Assembly (NCBI GenBank): GCA_964244295.1
Contig: CAXTIG010000070.1
Location: 1 to 17,945 of the forward strand
Reading direction: 5' to 3'
Source: JAJAZB01 sp964244295
Lineage (GTDB): Bacteria > Bacteroidota > Bacteroidia > Cytophagales > Spirosomataceae
Length of the DNA stretch: 17,945 nucleotides
The notes below the pieces were generated by a model. That model had not been told where the DNA came from and did no database searches. It worked only from the letters and a program-made list of their open reading frames with translations. The translations under genes were made by a program, and so were the position numbers. This document shows positions 6,126 through 15,495 of this stretch, one piece after another; the stretch's first letter is position 1, and each line of letters opens with the position of its first letter.

Positions 6126-8918
6126 CTACCGAAAATCAAAATACAGCACGCCTTGCAACGTATCCCAACCACCGTTAGCACCCGTCAGCGCCTTTTGGCT
6201 CAGGGGACCGAGGAATTCGGACTTCTGAAACTTGGTGCCAATGGCCGGTATTTCGTGCAGAAACGAAATACCGCCCGAGGGGAACGCCGGCACGGTGTTG
6301 TCGTTGGGGGCGGCTTTTGGTCGGGCGGGGGTGAAAAGCCGAAGGAACAAATCATCGCTGGCCGACAGCATCGTAAATGCCCCTTCGCTCGTTTGAACCC
6401 GCGCGCCGTAAAAGTTGGCGTAGTAGCCTTTAAACTCCGGGTACTCCCAGCGTTCGCCGGTGATGGCATCGTTGTAAGGTTTGTTCCAGCCGCCGAGCGT
6501 GCCGCCTTTAAGCCGGTTGCGCCAAACCCGATACGGGCCGTTGCCAAGCAAATACACGCCGGTCACGTTTTTTTCGGGGTAATCGAACGTGATGCCGGGC
6601 GTTTCCTGGCCGGACGGCGTGCCGTTACCCCCGGGCCGGTAGCGATAGGCCAGTTGCAGCCAGCCTGAGGGGTGCATCGTCCAAACCACGTTAAACCGGA
6701 ATTTCCCTTCGTAACTGGCCTCGGCCACGTGCGTGCCAAGCGTGTCGTAATGCCGGATACGTTTAAACACCGCATCGCCGTCGATCAGCACGGGGCCGTT
6801 GGTTAGCGGAAAGGTGTTTTTGGCGTTGCTGACCGTCTGCAACAAGCCGGTTTTGGTATTCAATACAATCGATACTCCGCTTGCCGACAGGGTGAGTCGA
6901 TCGCCGTTTTCAGTGGCGGTTACGGCTCCTTTCTGCCTGTTCACCAGCCGGTTAGCTACGCGTTCAGGCATCGAAATTGGCCAGGACCAGGTGTGAATTT
7001 CGCGGCCGTAGGGGTCACGGGCCGTCACGTACAGCACATCGTAGTCGGGCCAGGTCTTCGGGAGTGAAACGCTGAGCGTACCGCTGCTGCGGGGTTTGAT
7101 GTCGGGAGCGCTCAGGCTACCCGTTAGTGCGGTGGTGTCGCCGGGGCTGAGGCCGGTGAATTTTTTGAGTGTCCAGCGAAACGTGCCGCGGTTGAGGTTG
7201 GTCTGGTCAAAGCGGTTTTCGACTGGCAACTGCCCGTTGAACTGGGGCGTGATGAAGCGTTTCGGGAAGAAAACCGGTGCCCAGATTTCGCGGATGGTGA
7301 AAAAACTGGCTTCTTTCTCGCGGTACGGTCCCAAAATCCCGTCAGCCGCCGAGTTGCCTTTGGTGTCGAGTCCGCCCGGCACGCCATCGCCGGGGCTGCG
7401 ATCCGTGCGGGAAACGGCCTGGTCGCAGAAATCCCACAGAAAACCACCCGCCGACAAGGGGTTGGCCCGCATCAGATTCCAGAAATCCTCCAGCGCCGCC
7501 CCGTGTCCGCCGTCGTACAGGCCGTGCAAAAATTCGGTCGGGAAAAACACGTCGCGGCCGTTGAAAAACGTGTTCAGGCCGTAATTGTAGTTGATGTAGT
7601 GCTTCGTGTTGGTGCCGTAGCGGTTGAGCCAGGGGTGAATCACGGGGCGTTTCTGCGGGTCGTAACGCGGGTAATCCGGCACCAGATCGAAGTTGAAGCC
7701 GCCTTCGTTGCCATTGGCCCACAGCACGACGCAGGGATGATTTACGTCGCGAACGATGAGTTCTTTCACCAATTTCCGGCCCACCTGCGTGTCGTAGGGC
7801 GGGTACTGCCAGCCCGTCAGTTCGTCAACCACGAATAGACCGAGCGAATCGCAAACCTCCAGAAAGTGTTTGTCGGGCGGGTAGTGCGACATCCGGACGG
7901 CATTCATGTTCATGTCCTTGATCAGGTTCACGTCCAGCAGGCTGATTTGGCGGTTGGTTGTACGCCCGGTGGTCGGCCAGAATGCACCCCGGTTTACCCC
8001 CCGGAACAGGACGCGTTGCCCGTTAACGTATATTCCATCTCGTTCGCGCAGTTCGACCGTGCGAAAACCAAACCGTTCCGTCAGTGTGTGAACCACCGCC
8101 GCTTTGTTTTTCAAACTGACGTCGACCCGGTACAGATTCGGAAATTCGGGCGACCACAGGGCCGGGTTGCTAAACTGCCCGCGTACCCGAACCAGGCTAT
8201 CGCCGGGCTGCACGGTGGCGGTCATCGGCAGCCCAACGGGTTTGCCGCGCTGATCCACGATCCGCGCCTCGACGGAACCAGCCGACGCGATTCCGTCCGT
8301 AAACACGTCCATGCTGAACGACCCGTCGGCTTTGGCGTCGATGGCCGTCCGTTCGATGCGCTGCTGCGGGTAGGCTTCCAGGAAAACGGGCCGGAAAATG
8401 CCACCGAACACCCAGAAATCGGCCCCGCGCTCGGCTTCGTTCACCGATCGATTGGCCGATACTTTACTGACCCGTACCTCAAGCAGGTTGGACTGCCCGG
8501 CTTTCAGCAGGGGCGTAATTTCGTAGCGAAAGCGGTAAAAAGCGCCCTGATGCACCGGCCCGGCCAGTTGCCCGTTGATTTTTACTTCGGTGTCGGTCAT
8601 GGAACCCTCGAAGACGATGAACACGCGCTTCTGCTGCCAGTTGGCCGGTACGGTGAAGGAATGCCGGTACAGCCCAACTTCCAGCGAATCTTCTTTTTCG
8701 TTGCCGTAGTGGTACGTCCCAAACCCGTGCAACTCCCAGTTCGATGGCACCGGAATGGTGGTCCAGTTGCCACTTTTAAGCCCACGGGTGCATTGAAATT
8801 CCCAATTTACGGTGTCGTCTTTACCCGTGCCGGACAGGTATTTGAGGTCGGTGCGTTGGGCCAGGAGCGGTCCGGTTGCCAGCAAACAGCCGATAAATAG
8901 GGAACGGGCGAGGTGCAT
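6126..8918 (-). CDS. Secreted glycoside hydrolase family 2 enzyme (beta-galactosidase-like)
   Basis: The 930-residue product has a signal peptide cut near residue 20 (LLATGPLLAQ). It then follows the GH2 order: a jelly-roll sugar-binding domain (about 40-185, with PVPSNWELHGFGTYHYGNE), an Ig-like domain (about 190-290), and a TIM barrel from about 295 with LFRGVNRGAFWP and VRMSHYPPD. The acid/base is E405 in ANGNEGG and the nucleophile is probably E462 in FFPTEFLHG. A long C-terminal beta region (about 600-930) resembles the galactosidase small-chain part. It would cleave terminal beta-linked sugars (galactose, mannose or glucuronate cannot be told apart here) in the periplasm or outside. It starts 28 bp after the GH9 gene, so it is the last member of a four-gene operon, followed by a terminator. 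No truncation seen. Confidence 0.9.
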   Translation of the reverse strand: MHLARSLFIGCLLATGPLLAQRTDLKYLSGTGKDDTVNWEFQCTRGLKSGNWTTIPVPSNWELHGFGTYHYGNEKEDSLEVGLYRHSFTVPANWQQKRVFIVFEGSMTDTEVKINGQLAGPVHQGAFYRFRYEITPLLKAGQSNLLEVRVSKVSANRSVNEAERGADFWVFGGIFRPVFLEAYPQQRIERTAIDAKADGSFSMDVFTDGIASAGSVEARIVDQRGKPVGLPMTATVQPGDSLVRVRGQFSNPALWSPEFPNLYRVDVSLKNKAAVVHTLTERFGFRTVELRERDGIYVNGQRVLFRGVNRGAFWPTTGRTTNRQISLLDVNLIKDMNMNAVRMSHYPPDKHFLEVCDSLGLFVVDELTGWQYPPYDTQVGRKLVKELIVRDVNHPCVVLWANGNEGGFNFDLVPDYPRYDPQKRPVIHPWLNRYGTNTKHYINYNYGLNTFFNGRDVFFPTEFLHGLYDGGHGAALEDFWNLMRANPLSAGGFLWDFCDQAVSRTDRSPGDGVPGGLDTKGNSAADGILGPYREKEASFFTIREIWAPVFFPKRFITPQFNGQLPVENRFDQTNLNRGTFRWTLKKFTGLSPGDTTALTGSLSAPDIKPRSSGTLSVSLPKTWPDYDVLYVTARDPYGREIHTWSWPISMPERVANRLVNRQKGAVTATENGDRLTLSASGVSIVLNTKTGLLQTVSNAKNTFPLTNGPVLIDGDAVFKRIRHYDTLGTHVAEASYEGKFRFNVVWTMHPSGWLQLAYRYRPGGNGTPSGQETPGITFDYPEKNVTGVYLLGNGPYRVWRNRLKGGTLGGWNKPYNDAITGERWEYPEFKGYYANFYGARVQTSEGAFTMLSASDDLFLRLFTPARPKAAPNDNTVPAFPSGGISFLHEIPAIGTKFQKSEFLGPLSQKALTGANGGWDTLQGVLYFDFR

Positions 8919-8946
8919 CAGGGGAAGGAAGGGGGTAAAGCGGGGA

Positions 8947-10788
8947 TTATTTTCCAGAATTGGGGGCTTTCAGGCTGGGGCCGGACGTGGGTTTCTGGTC
9001 GCGTTGCAGGGCCTCCAGTGCAGCCGCCAGGTACACCATCGGCGCATTCCAGTTGATGGCAATTTCGTTGGAAGCGTAGGAACAATCGGCATCCAAGTAG
9101 ACCTCATCGGCAACGGTAGTTAGGTAGCCCGCGCATTTGTCCTGCCGGGTGGCATTGGCGTTGGTACCCCCCGACAACAGGCCCGGCACGGGAGCCTCGA
9201 TGCCATCGGCGACCGAAGGACGGTGGTGCGGGTGCATCGGGGTTTTATCGCCAAAACCGGTCAGGAAAGAGTAGCCAACGGCGTTGCGACCGAGCAGATA
9301 ATCCAGGTTGCCGAGGGCGTAGTGCAGGTAGCGGCTGCGGTTGGGCGAATCGGTCAGGCGGTACGCCTGAAGGAGCGCGATGCCCTGGTTGGCCGCTTCG
9401 GAGCTGCTGCCCCAGCCGAAATCCCGCGCCGATTTTCCCATCACGGTCTGAAACGCCTGCTGATCGGCCCCGTTTATCAGCGAATCGGCCATCGCCGTTA
9501 GTCGTTGCCTGAGCATCGGCAGGTCTTTTTTGCCGACGGCAGTTAGGTCATTGCTTCGGCGGGCCAGCGTGTAGTACCCCAGCGTTCGGACCTGCCCCCA
9601 CGAGGGCGTCGGGGTACGGGCATCGGGAAAGAGGTCGACGGCAGTGTAGTACGTTTCTTCTTTCGTGGTAACGTAGAGTTCGGCGGCGGCCCAAATCCAT
9701 TCATCCGCCGAGTTGCGGTCTTCGTAGCCGCCCGTCGTTACGTCAGGGTCGAAGTTGGCGTTCATTTCCCGCTGGTTGTAGACCGCCTTCGGGTTGGCCT
9801 TGGCCCAAGCCCAGGCTTTTACCGCCGCTGCCAGGCAGGAATCGGCCAGGCCGGGCAGTTCGCGCTGGTAGGGTTTCAGCACCCGCGCGGCCTGCGCCAG
9901 CACGGCGGCAAAGTCGAGCGTGGCGGTGATGCTTTTGGCCACCACGTACCGGTCTTTCGTGGCTTTGTCGGGCATCACCATCCCGTCGAAACTGGCGTTG
10001 GTCAGTTTGTGGTACACGCCCCCGTCGCCGGGGTCCTGCATGGTCAGCATCCAGCGGAGGTTCCAGAGGGCCTCGTCGAGCACGTCAGGGAGTTGGTTTC
10101 CGCTTTCGGGAATGTTGGTATTCAGCTTTTTTACGTAGTCGGGAAACTCTTCGCAAAGCGACAGCAGCGTTGCCATCGTGATGCCGGAATTGACGATGTA
10201 TTTGTTGTAATCGCCCGCATCGTACCAGCCCCGTGGCGACGAAATCACCGTCCCCGCCGGGCGACCCGCCGAAGCCGCCGAGGGGTGAACCAGTACCCGC
10301 GTGTCGGGATGGCCCGCCGGACGCGCCCATGGCCCGGCGTACCGGGCGGGCAACTCGATGGCCGTGCGCTGGTAGTAAAACCCTTTGATGGCCCCAATCG
10401 CCACCGCCCGATGCACGTCGGTCTGAATCGCAAAGGGGTAGGAATGACCTGTTCCGGGAATATCCACCACGTATTCACCGGGTTTGGTGAAGGTTGAAAA
10501 ATCAGCGGTGCGGGTACTTTTTCCGGAAATCGCGTTGCGCCGGGAGTCGCTGAGCGTTCCGGTAAACACCGTCGTTTTGAGGTCGGGGGTCATCACCCGA
10601 AACAGGCCCGGCGTATCGCCCACGACCACCGCCACTTTGGCCGCGTTGGGATAAAACCCGACCTGATTCAGCCGAATTCGATCCGGCGCGGCGGTCTCAA
10701 CCGGGGCCTGGTTCTGGGCCAGCAGGCTACCGCCCGTCAGGAGCAGGATTAAAGAGGCAACGGGTAATTGCTTGGAAAGAAACGTCAT
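8947..10788 (-). CDS. Secreted GH9 endoglucanase-like enzyme
   Basis: The 613-residue product has a signal peptide ending near SLLAQ (residue 25). An N-terminal CelD-type Ig-like domain follows (about 36-120, opening DRIRLNQVGFYPNAAKVAVV). The (alpha/alpha)6 catalytic domain (about 130-595) contains GWYDAGDYNKY, with the catalytic base aspartates D190/D193, the substrate-contact block MHPHHRPSVAD (about 518-528), and the C-terminal motif YASNEIAINWNAP with the acid E575. All key GH9 residues are present. Family members invert beta-1,4-glucan linkages (cellulose, xyloglucan or mixed-linkage glucan). A short Pro/Ser-rich tail follows, with no secretion-domain signature. It is 13 bp from the copper-protein gene and 28 bp from the GH2 gene, so it is co-transcribed; together they suggest attack on a plant or microbial beta-glucan with side-chain removal. 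Confidence 0.92.
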   Translation of the reverse strand: MTFLSKQLPVASLILLLTGGSLLAQNQAPVETAAPDRIRLNQVGFYPNAAKVAVVVGDTPGLFRVMTPDLKTTVFTGTLSDSRRNAISGKSTRTADFSTFTKPGEYVVDIPGTGHSYPFAIQTDVHRAVAIGAIKGFYYQRTAIELPARYAGPWARPAGHPDTRVLVHPSAASAGRPAGTVISSPRGWYDAGDYNKYIVNSGITMATLLSLCEEFPDYVKKLNTNIPESGNQLPDVLDEALWNLRWMLTMQDPGDGGVYHKLTNASFDGMVMPDKATKDRYVVAKSITATLDFAAVLAQAARVLKPYQRELPGLADSCLAAAVKAWAWAKANPKAVYNQREMNANFDPDVTTGGYEDRNSADEWIWAAAELYVTTKEETYYTAVDLFPDARTPTPSWGQVRTLGYYTLARRSNDLTAVGKKDLPMLRQRLTAMADSLINGADQQAFQTVMGKSARDFGWGSSSEAANQGIALLQAYRLTDSPNRSRYLHYALGNLDYLLGRNAVGYSFLTGFGDKTPMHPHHRPSVADGIEAPVPGLLSGGTNANATRQDKCAGYLTTVADEVYLDADCSYASNEIAINWNAPMVYLAAALEALQRDQKPTSGPSLKAPNSGK

Positions 10789-10801
10789 CGGAGTCTGAGT
10801 G

Positions 10802-12979
10802 TTAGTTCACCACCTTCATTATTCCCCGCATCACGTAAAAATGGCCCGGCACGGAGCATTCGTAGGGATACTCGCCGGGTGTCGATGGAGCGGTAAAATA
10901 GATGGTTTCGTTGGAATTGGGTTGGAGTAAGTTGGTGTGGTACAACACGTTTTTAGTCGGTGGAACGTAGTTTTTCTCCTGCCCTTCCAGCCCTAATTTC
11001 ATGGCCAGTTCGCCCACCTGCGTTGCCGAACCGGGTAGGACGACCACGAAATTATGGAGCATATCGTCTTCGTTGTTAAACACCACCCGCACCTTGCTCC
11101 CTGCTTTCACCTGAAACAACTCAGGCGAAAATTTCAGCCCCGGCTTCGTGCCCAGGTTGATGGTGTAATCGGGTTCACCCCACGAAGCGGGCATTTCCGT
11201 GACGCGCTTGGCGGTGGTCGCACCGGGGGTTTTAGCCGCAGTGGCTCCTTTGGCCGACGGCATTTTCGTCGTCTTCGCGGTCAAAAATTTTGGGCTGCCC
11301 GGCGAAGTGCCCGACGCCGAGGCCGACATCATGGCCGAATGATCGTGCCTGGCGGCGGGGCTGGCAACGGCTATTTTTTCGCCATCGGGCAGGTTGTTGA
11401 GCGTGTAATAGCTGACATTGTGCAGCAACCCCTTGCCGGTAGCCGACCGCACGCCCGGCGTCGTAATCTCGTGGATGTACCCCAGCCGAAGACTGTCGAC
11501 CACCAACCTGGCTTTCAGCCCGTCTTTCGAAACCACGATGCCGCGAATCGGGCAACTCCCGCGATTGATAACCGGGCTGCCGTAGGTGGCGTGGTACTTG
11601 TAATTGAAGCCCGTTATTTGGTACGAAGCGGGGTCAGCGGCCCGATTGCGGTCGACGGGTTGGGTAAATTCAATCTCAAAACCGTCGGGCATGGCGTGAA
11701 TGGTTTTCATCTCGAAGGGCGTTTTGCCCGTCCAGACCACGCGTTGTAAACTGAACTGCTCTTTTCCGGTCGAAGACCAGCCCCGGCTCGTCATTCCCAC
11801 GAACAAGGAAGCATCGTGGCCCCACGCCAACCGCAATACCCCGGACGAAAACCCTTCCCGAAACGGAAACACCACACCCTGGTACTCGCCTTTTACCCGC
11901 TCAACATCAACGCGTGACAATATGCTCTGTCCCTGGTCGCCCACGAACAACTGCCCGGCAAAGGGGCCGAATTTCCCTTGGGTGTTATCGCTCAGCAGGC
12001 CCGATGTCGAGATGCCCAGAATGCCGTGCGGCAACCACACGGCGGGGGCTTTCAACGCGGGCAGTCGCTTCGCCACGTCGTAGAGCGGTTCGCCGGTGTT
12101 GGGTACGTCCTGCGGCTTGATTTTAAGGGGAGAACCCGGCAAACCCGTCCAGCGCAGGCTTTCGGCATTGCCCAAAAAATCACCTTTCCCGACCTGCGAA
12201 ATCCGGCCCGAACCCACCCAGTCGCCTTGATTTTCAGTATAGAAAAAATCCCCGGCCTCGTTCATGCCGTAGCCAGCGGGCGAGCGCATTCCGGCAGCGA
12301 AGGGCGCCATCTGGCCATCGGGCGTGATTTCCAGGGTCCAGCCACGCCAGGGGGCCAGACTTACCCCGTGCCCTAAACTGTTGCTCCAGCCCACGTTGAG
12401 CGTGACGAGCATATTGCCGTTGGGCAAAAACGTCGGCCCATACGAGTACTCGTGGTAGTTGCCGGATAACGGCCAGGAATACACCTTGTCGTAGGAATCG
12501 GCGTGGCCATCGCCGTCGTTGTCGCGCAGGCGGGTGAGTTCGCTGCGCTGGGTTACGTAAATATCCCCGTCGTGGTAGGCGAGTCCGAGCGGTTCATGCA
12601 GACCGTAGGCAAAGCGTTTGTAAGTCGGCCGTTCCGAGCCGCTGATGTAGGGGTTGGAGATAATCCAGACTTCGCCCCGGCGGGTGCAAACGGCGAGGTT
12701 CCCATCGGGCAGGGTCGCCATGCCGCCCACTTCCAGAATGATGTTTTCCGGCACGGGCAGCGAAATCAGTTTGTAGAAATCGTCTTCTTTTTCGGGGTCC
12801 GCCTCCACGGTGGCCAAGCCTTTGGAAGCCGGTGCCGGTTGCTTGCTGCCCGAACTGACGGGCCGACCCGTCTTGGGCTGAATCTGCGCTTCGGCGGGCC
12901 AAAAACCAAGGAAGGCCAGGCCAGCCACCAGCAGAGCGGTGCCGACGAAATGGTATCCAGACGGACGAGTAAAGTTCAT
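10802..12979 (-). CDS. Sugar-dehydrogenase-like beta-propeller fused to an azurin/plastocyanin copper domain
   Basis: The 725-residue product has a signal peptide (GTALLVAGLAFLGFWPAEAQ). Residues about 60-430 are a six-bladed propeller like PQQ-dependent glucose/sorbosone dehydrogenases (GLHEPLGLAYHDGDIYVTQR, a Ca-type loop RDNDGDGHADS, LFVGDQGQSILSRVD). Residues about 430-530 look like an Ig-like domain. An Ala/Ser/Thr/Lys-rich linker (about 540-600) leads to a type 1 copper domain with ligands H642 (MLHNFV), C708, H713 (CSVPGHF) and M717, the azurin spacing. Such fusions occur in Bacteroidota and Planctomycetota. The copper domain could take electrons from the propeller or pass them to a respiratory partner. 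Whether PQQ is bound cannot be judged from sequence alone. It lies 13 bp upstream of the GH9 gene. Confidence 0.82.
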   Translation of the reverse strand: MNFTRPSGYHFVGTALLVAGLAFLGFWPAEAQIQPKTGRPVSSGSKQPAPASKGLATVEADPEKEDDFYKLISLPVPENIILEVGGMATLPDGNLAVCTRRGEVWIISNPYISGSERPTYKRFAYGLHEPLGLAYHDGDIYVTQRSELTRLRDNDGDGHADSYDKVYSWPLSGNYHEYSYGPTFLPNGNMLVTLNVGWSNSLGHGVSLAPWRGWTLEITPDGQMAPFAAGMRSPAGYGMNEAGDFFYTENQGDWVGSGRISQVGKGDFLGNAESLRWTGLPGSPLKIKPQDVPNTGEPLYDVAKRLPALKAPAVWLPHGILGISTSGLLSDNTQGKFGPFAGQLFVGDQGQSILSRVDVERVKGEYQGVVFPFREGFSSGVLRLAWGHDASLFVGMTSRGWSSTGKEQFSLQRVVWTGKTPFEMKTIHAMPDGFEIEFTQPVDRNRAADPASYQITGFNYKYHATYGSPVINRGSCPIRGIVVSKDGLKARLVVDSLRLGYIHEITTPGVRSATGKGLLHNVSYYTLNNLPDGEKIAVASPAARHDHSAMMSASASGTSPGSPKFLTAKTTKMPSAKGATAAKTPGATTAKRVTEMPASWGEPDYTINLGTKPGLKFSPELFQVKAGSKVRVVFNNEDDMLHNFVVVLPGSATQVGELAMKLGLEGQEKNYVPPTKNVLYHTNLLQPNSNETIYFTAPSTPGEYPYECSVPGHFYVMRGIMKVVN

Positions 12980-13011
12980 AACAATTTGATTATCAAGCTA
13001 AAATGTTCAGT

Positions 13012-13144
13012 ATTTGAAAAGCAGGATTGTCATCCCGACGAAGGAGGGATCTCGTTGGGATACCGAACACTCGACTACCGGCAAAAGGTCTGGTAAACCA
13101 ACGAGAGCCCTCCTTCGTCGGGATGACAATCCTGCTTTTCAAAT
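13012..13144. repeat. Palindromic element B (47-bp inverted repeat)
   Basis: Arms 13012-13058 and 13098-13144 match over 47 bp with one mismatch around a 39-bp loop. Core: GTCATCCCGACGAAGGAGGG then ATCTCGTTGG. It sits in the 216-bp gap between the DUF1080 gene and the copper-protein gene, inside the probable operon, where such a stem could affect mRNA stability or read-through. It belongs to the same family as elements A and C. Confidence 0.85.
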
Positions 13145-13195
13145 CCTAAACAGGCTCATTGGCACGGAGGCTAACCCGGTGCCGTTTTGCCAGAT

Positions 13196-15094
13196 TTACC
13201 AGATAATTGAATAGGTAACGACCCCCGCATTTTCTTTTTTTACGGGCAACAGCAACTCGCTCGTGTTGCGCCCGGTACGGCGGATTAGGGGGGGAACATT
13301 GCCCGGCAATTGGATGAAATACTGCTTGTCGTTCACGGCGTACAGGCCGTTGGGCAGGGCCGTAATGTCGCTGCCCTCGGCCACCCGGCACCAGAGGGTA
13401 CCGGATTGCTGACCCGTTACCGTAAACGAGTGCGCCAGTTTTCGGCCTTCGTCGGCGGCGGCAAACGATTCCCGCACGGTGGCTTCGCCGAGGGTGTATT
13501 TGAAAATGGGCCGCCCGGCTTTGTCCACATCATACCCCAGGTTGGTGTAGGTCGCGTTGGAATCGGGCCAGGCCGCGTTGGCATCGGCCAGGTACGTGAG
13601 CGAAGGTTTGCCCGACAACTCAATCACGCTGCCGAGGGGAACCGATAGCTGCGTTTCGCCCCGCCCGTGCCACATCGGGGTCGTTTCCAGGAAATCACCC
13701 CGCCAGATTTGCAGAAATTCCCCCCGACTGAGGTCGACGGTATAATTAGCCTGGCCGGGTTCGCCCACCGAAATCGTGTGCGTATGCTTGGTACCGTGAT
13801 GGTTTACAAAGCCGCGTTGCATCACGGGTTCGCTTTTGGCGAGGAGCGAAATTTCTCCCACCGGGTCTTCGGCCCGAATGACCTGATTCAGCGTCGTTTG
13901 CTGAACACCGGGCCCCTCGATGGAGAGCAGAATGTCGTTGCTGCGGGCGTACCACAACCCGTTGTTTTTGTAATACGCCAGCACCACCGGCAGATCGCCC
14001 GCCTCTAAATTGACCAACGCCGAAGCCGTGCCGCTCTGCTTGCCGCTGATGCTCAGCACGGATTTACCCGCAATCAGCAACTCACCGGCTCCATTGGGGC
14101 GGGCGGGGTCGGTTTCGGCGGGAATCCAGCGGAGGTTCAGGTTGAGCAGGTACTGTCCGGCCCGGGGAATGTGAATCGTACCGGTAATTTTTCCGCCGAA
14201 TCGATCGCGGCTACCGGGGGCCAGGTGCGCCAGCACGTCGAGGGCCATTTCCCGCTTGGGGGTGAGGGAGTTGAAGTCGCTGACGGAGGCAAACCGGCCT
14301 TCGTACGCGCTCAGTTTCAGGTTGTTGAGCGTAACCGGCTCCGGGCGGTAGGCTTTGTAGCGAAGGTTGCGAAGGGCAACGGCCCCGTGGTCGCCCTGAA
14401 TCAGGAGCGGGCCGCTGGGTTTTTCGTCGTTGAATGCCGCCATCCGCGTCGGGCCGGTCACCTCCACGTTTTCCTGTACGACAACGCCATTTTGCATCAC
14501 CTTCAGAAAGCGGGCGTTCTCCGTTTTTTTGCCGCTGGGGTTAAATCGGGGGGCGCGGAACACGATGGTCAGGTGTTGCCACAGGCCGGGCGCTTTGCTC
14601 ACGTTTTGTAGCGGCGGGTGGCCTTCGTAACCGCGTCGTCCATCGGGGCGGCTTTCGTCCCAGCGTTCGTAAATAGCCCCGCAATCACTCGACTTCGGCA
14701 CGGATACCCCCCAGCTATCGAACAACTGCACTTCGTAGCGGCCCTGTAAATAAATACCGGAATTGGCGCCTTTCTCCATCATAAAATCGAGTTCCAGTTC
14801 CAGGTCGCCGTGTTCCAGTTTCGTAAACAAATGGTCTTTGCTGGGGCCAGACGGGGTATTAACCAGTACGCCCGTACCCGGCCTGGTGCTTCCTGACCCG
14901 GCTTTGTTGAGGTCGTAAAATACATCACCGACCACGCTCCAGTTGCCGCCCGTCGGCTTGAAATCGCTCAGATTCTGGAGGTTGATGGGTACGGAGGGGA
15001 GTTGGTCCGGTTGCGCCGATGCGCCAGACGTAGACAGGAACAGGCAAAAAAAAGGCCAGCGGAACGCGCGTTGCAGCGAGGAAGAATGGAGCAT
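13196..15094 (-). CDS. Secreted DUF1080 (3-keto-disaccharide hydrolase-like) protein
   Basis: From the ATG at 15094 the product is 632 residues with a signal peptide (FFCLFLSTSGASAQ). I prefer this start over 15136 because it places the signal peptide normally. Residues about 35-235 are a DUF1080/LamG-like jelly roll (GGNWSVVGDVFYD, DLELELDFMMEKGANSGIYLQGRYEVQLFDSWG, WQHLTIVFRAPRF, GPLLIQGDHGAVALRNLRYK). Residues about 255-375 look like a PA14-type carbohydrate module (LAPGSRDRFGGKITGTIHIPRAGQYLLNLNL). The remaining C-terminal beta-rich part is not recognised. Some DUF1080 proteins cleave 3-keto-glycosides made by sugar oxidation; next to a sugar-dehydrogenase-like protein this fits an oxidative route, but that is inference. 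First gene of the carbohydrate operon, preceded by a -7-like element and hairpin. Confidence 0.8.
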   Translation of the reverse strand: MLHSSSLQRAFRWPFFCLFLSTSGASAQPDQLPSVPINLQNLSDFKPTGGNWSVVGDVFYDLNKAGSGSTRPGTGVLVNTPSGPSKDHLFTKLEHGDLELELDFMMEKGANSGIYLQGRYEVQLFDSWGVSVPKSSDCGAIYERWDESRPDGRRGYEGHPPLQNVSKAPGLWQHLTIVFRAPRFNPSGKKTENARFLKVMQNGVVVQENVEVTGPTRMAAFNDEKPSGPLLIQGDHGAVALRNLRYKAYRPEPVTLNNLKLSAYEGRFASVSDFNSLTPKREMALDVLAHLAPGSRDRFGGKITGTIHIPRAGQYLLNLNLRWIPAETDPARPNGAGELLIAGKSVLSISGKQSGTASALVNLEAGDLPVVLAYYKNNGLWYARSNDILLSIEGPGVQQTTLNQVIRAEDPVGEISLLAKSEPVMQRGFVNHHGTKHTHTISVGEPGQANYTVDLSRGEFLQIWRGDFLETTPMWHGRGETQLSVPLGSVIELSGKPSLTYLADANAAWPDSNATYTNLGYDVDKAGRPIFKYTLGEATVRESFAAADEGRKLAHSFTVTGQQSGTLWCRVAEGSDITALPNGLYAVNDKQYFIQLPGNVPPLIRRTGRNTSELLLPVKKENAGVVTYSIIW

Positions 15095-15135
15095 ACTCAG
15101 TTGAAAACCAGAACTTCGTCGAAGGCACGAAGGCA

Positions 15136-15179
15136 AACCAACCGAGGCGATTCATCGGTTGGTTTTCGCTTCAAAATTA
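15136..15179 (-). promoter_or_regulatory. Candidate promoter and leader hairpin of the carbohydrate operon
   Basis: On the minus strand TAATTTTG (15179-15172) fits the Bacteroidota -7 consensus TAnnTTTG exactly. I do not see a clear -33 TTTG. Just downstream, AACCAACCGA (15136-15145) and its reverse complement (15155-15164) form a perfect 10-bp inverted repeat with a 9-nt loop. This places the palindrome at about the transcription start, 42 bp before the DUF1080 ATG, where it could be an operator or a 5'-end stabilising stem. Confidence 0.45.
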
Positions 15180-15495
15180 CCAGGCCCTTTCCGCCCGGAG
15201 TAGGGCCGTTTGTTAAAAACTAGGGCTGGATATGTTAAATACACCGTAATCGAAGTTTGCTGGTATTCTCTCGGCGTGGTGTCCGTTTCTCAAATCGAAG
15301 ATTCAGCGAAGCTAAAACGAACACGGGACGGTGCGCCGCTGCGGTGTCAGTGCGACTACCGCTCAAAACCCAATAATTCCCCGCCTTGGAATCCCCCTCG
15401 AAAACCACAAAAACTTCGGTTACGCGGTACTTAATCGGCTGCTTACCGTTTGTGTTTTCTACAGGAGTCAACGAACCCCGGCAAAGTTAAGCGAC
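15180..15495. other. Intergenic stretch without recognised content
   Basis: This is the rest of the gap between the carbohydrate operon and the HlyD gene. Short open frames on both strands have no recognisable motif or plausible start context. I see no RNA gene or repeat here. Confidence 0.5.

Noticed and set aside
6010..6228. 72-residue plus-strand frame after the regulator
   Set aside because: It begins inside a palindrome and runs antisense into the end of the GH2 gene, with no recognisable content.
7866..8900. 344-residue open frame on the plus strand opposite the GH2 gene
   Set aside because: It is antisense to a clear GH2 gene with all catalytic motifs. The translated product has no recognisable domain, and high-GC codon use explains the open frame.
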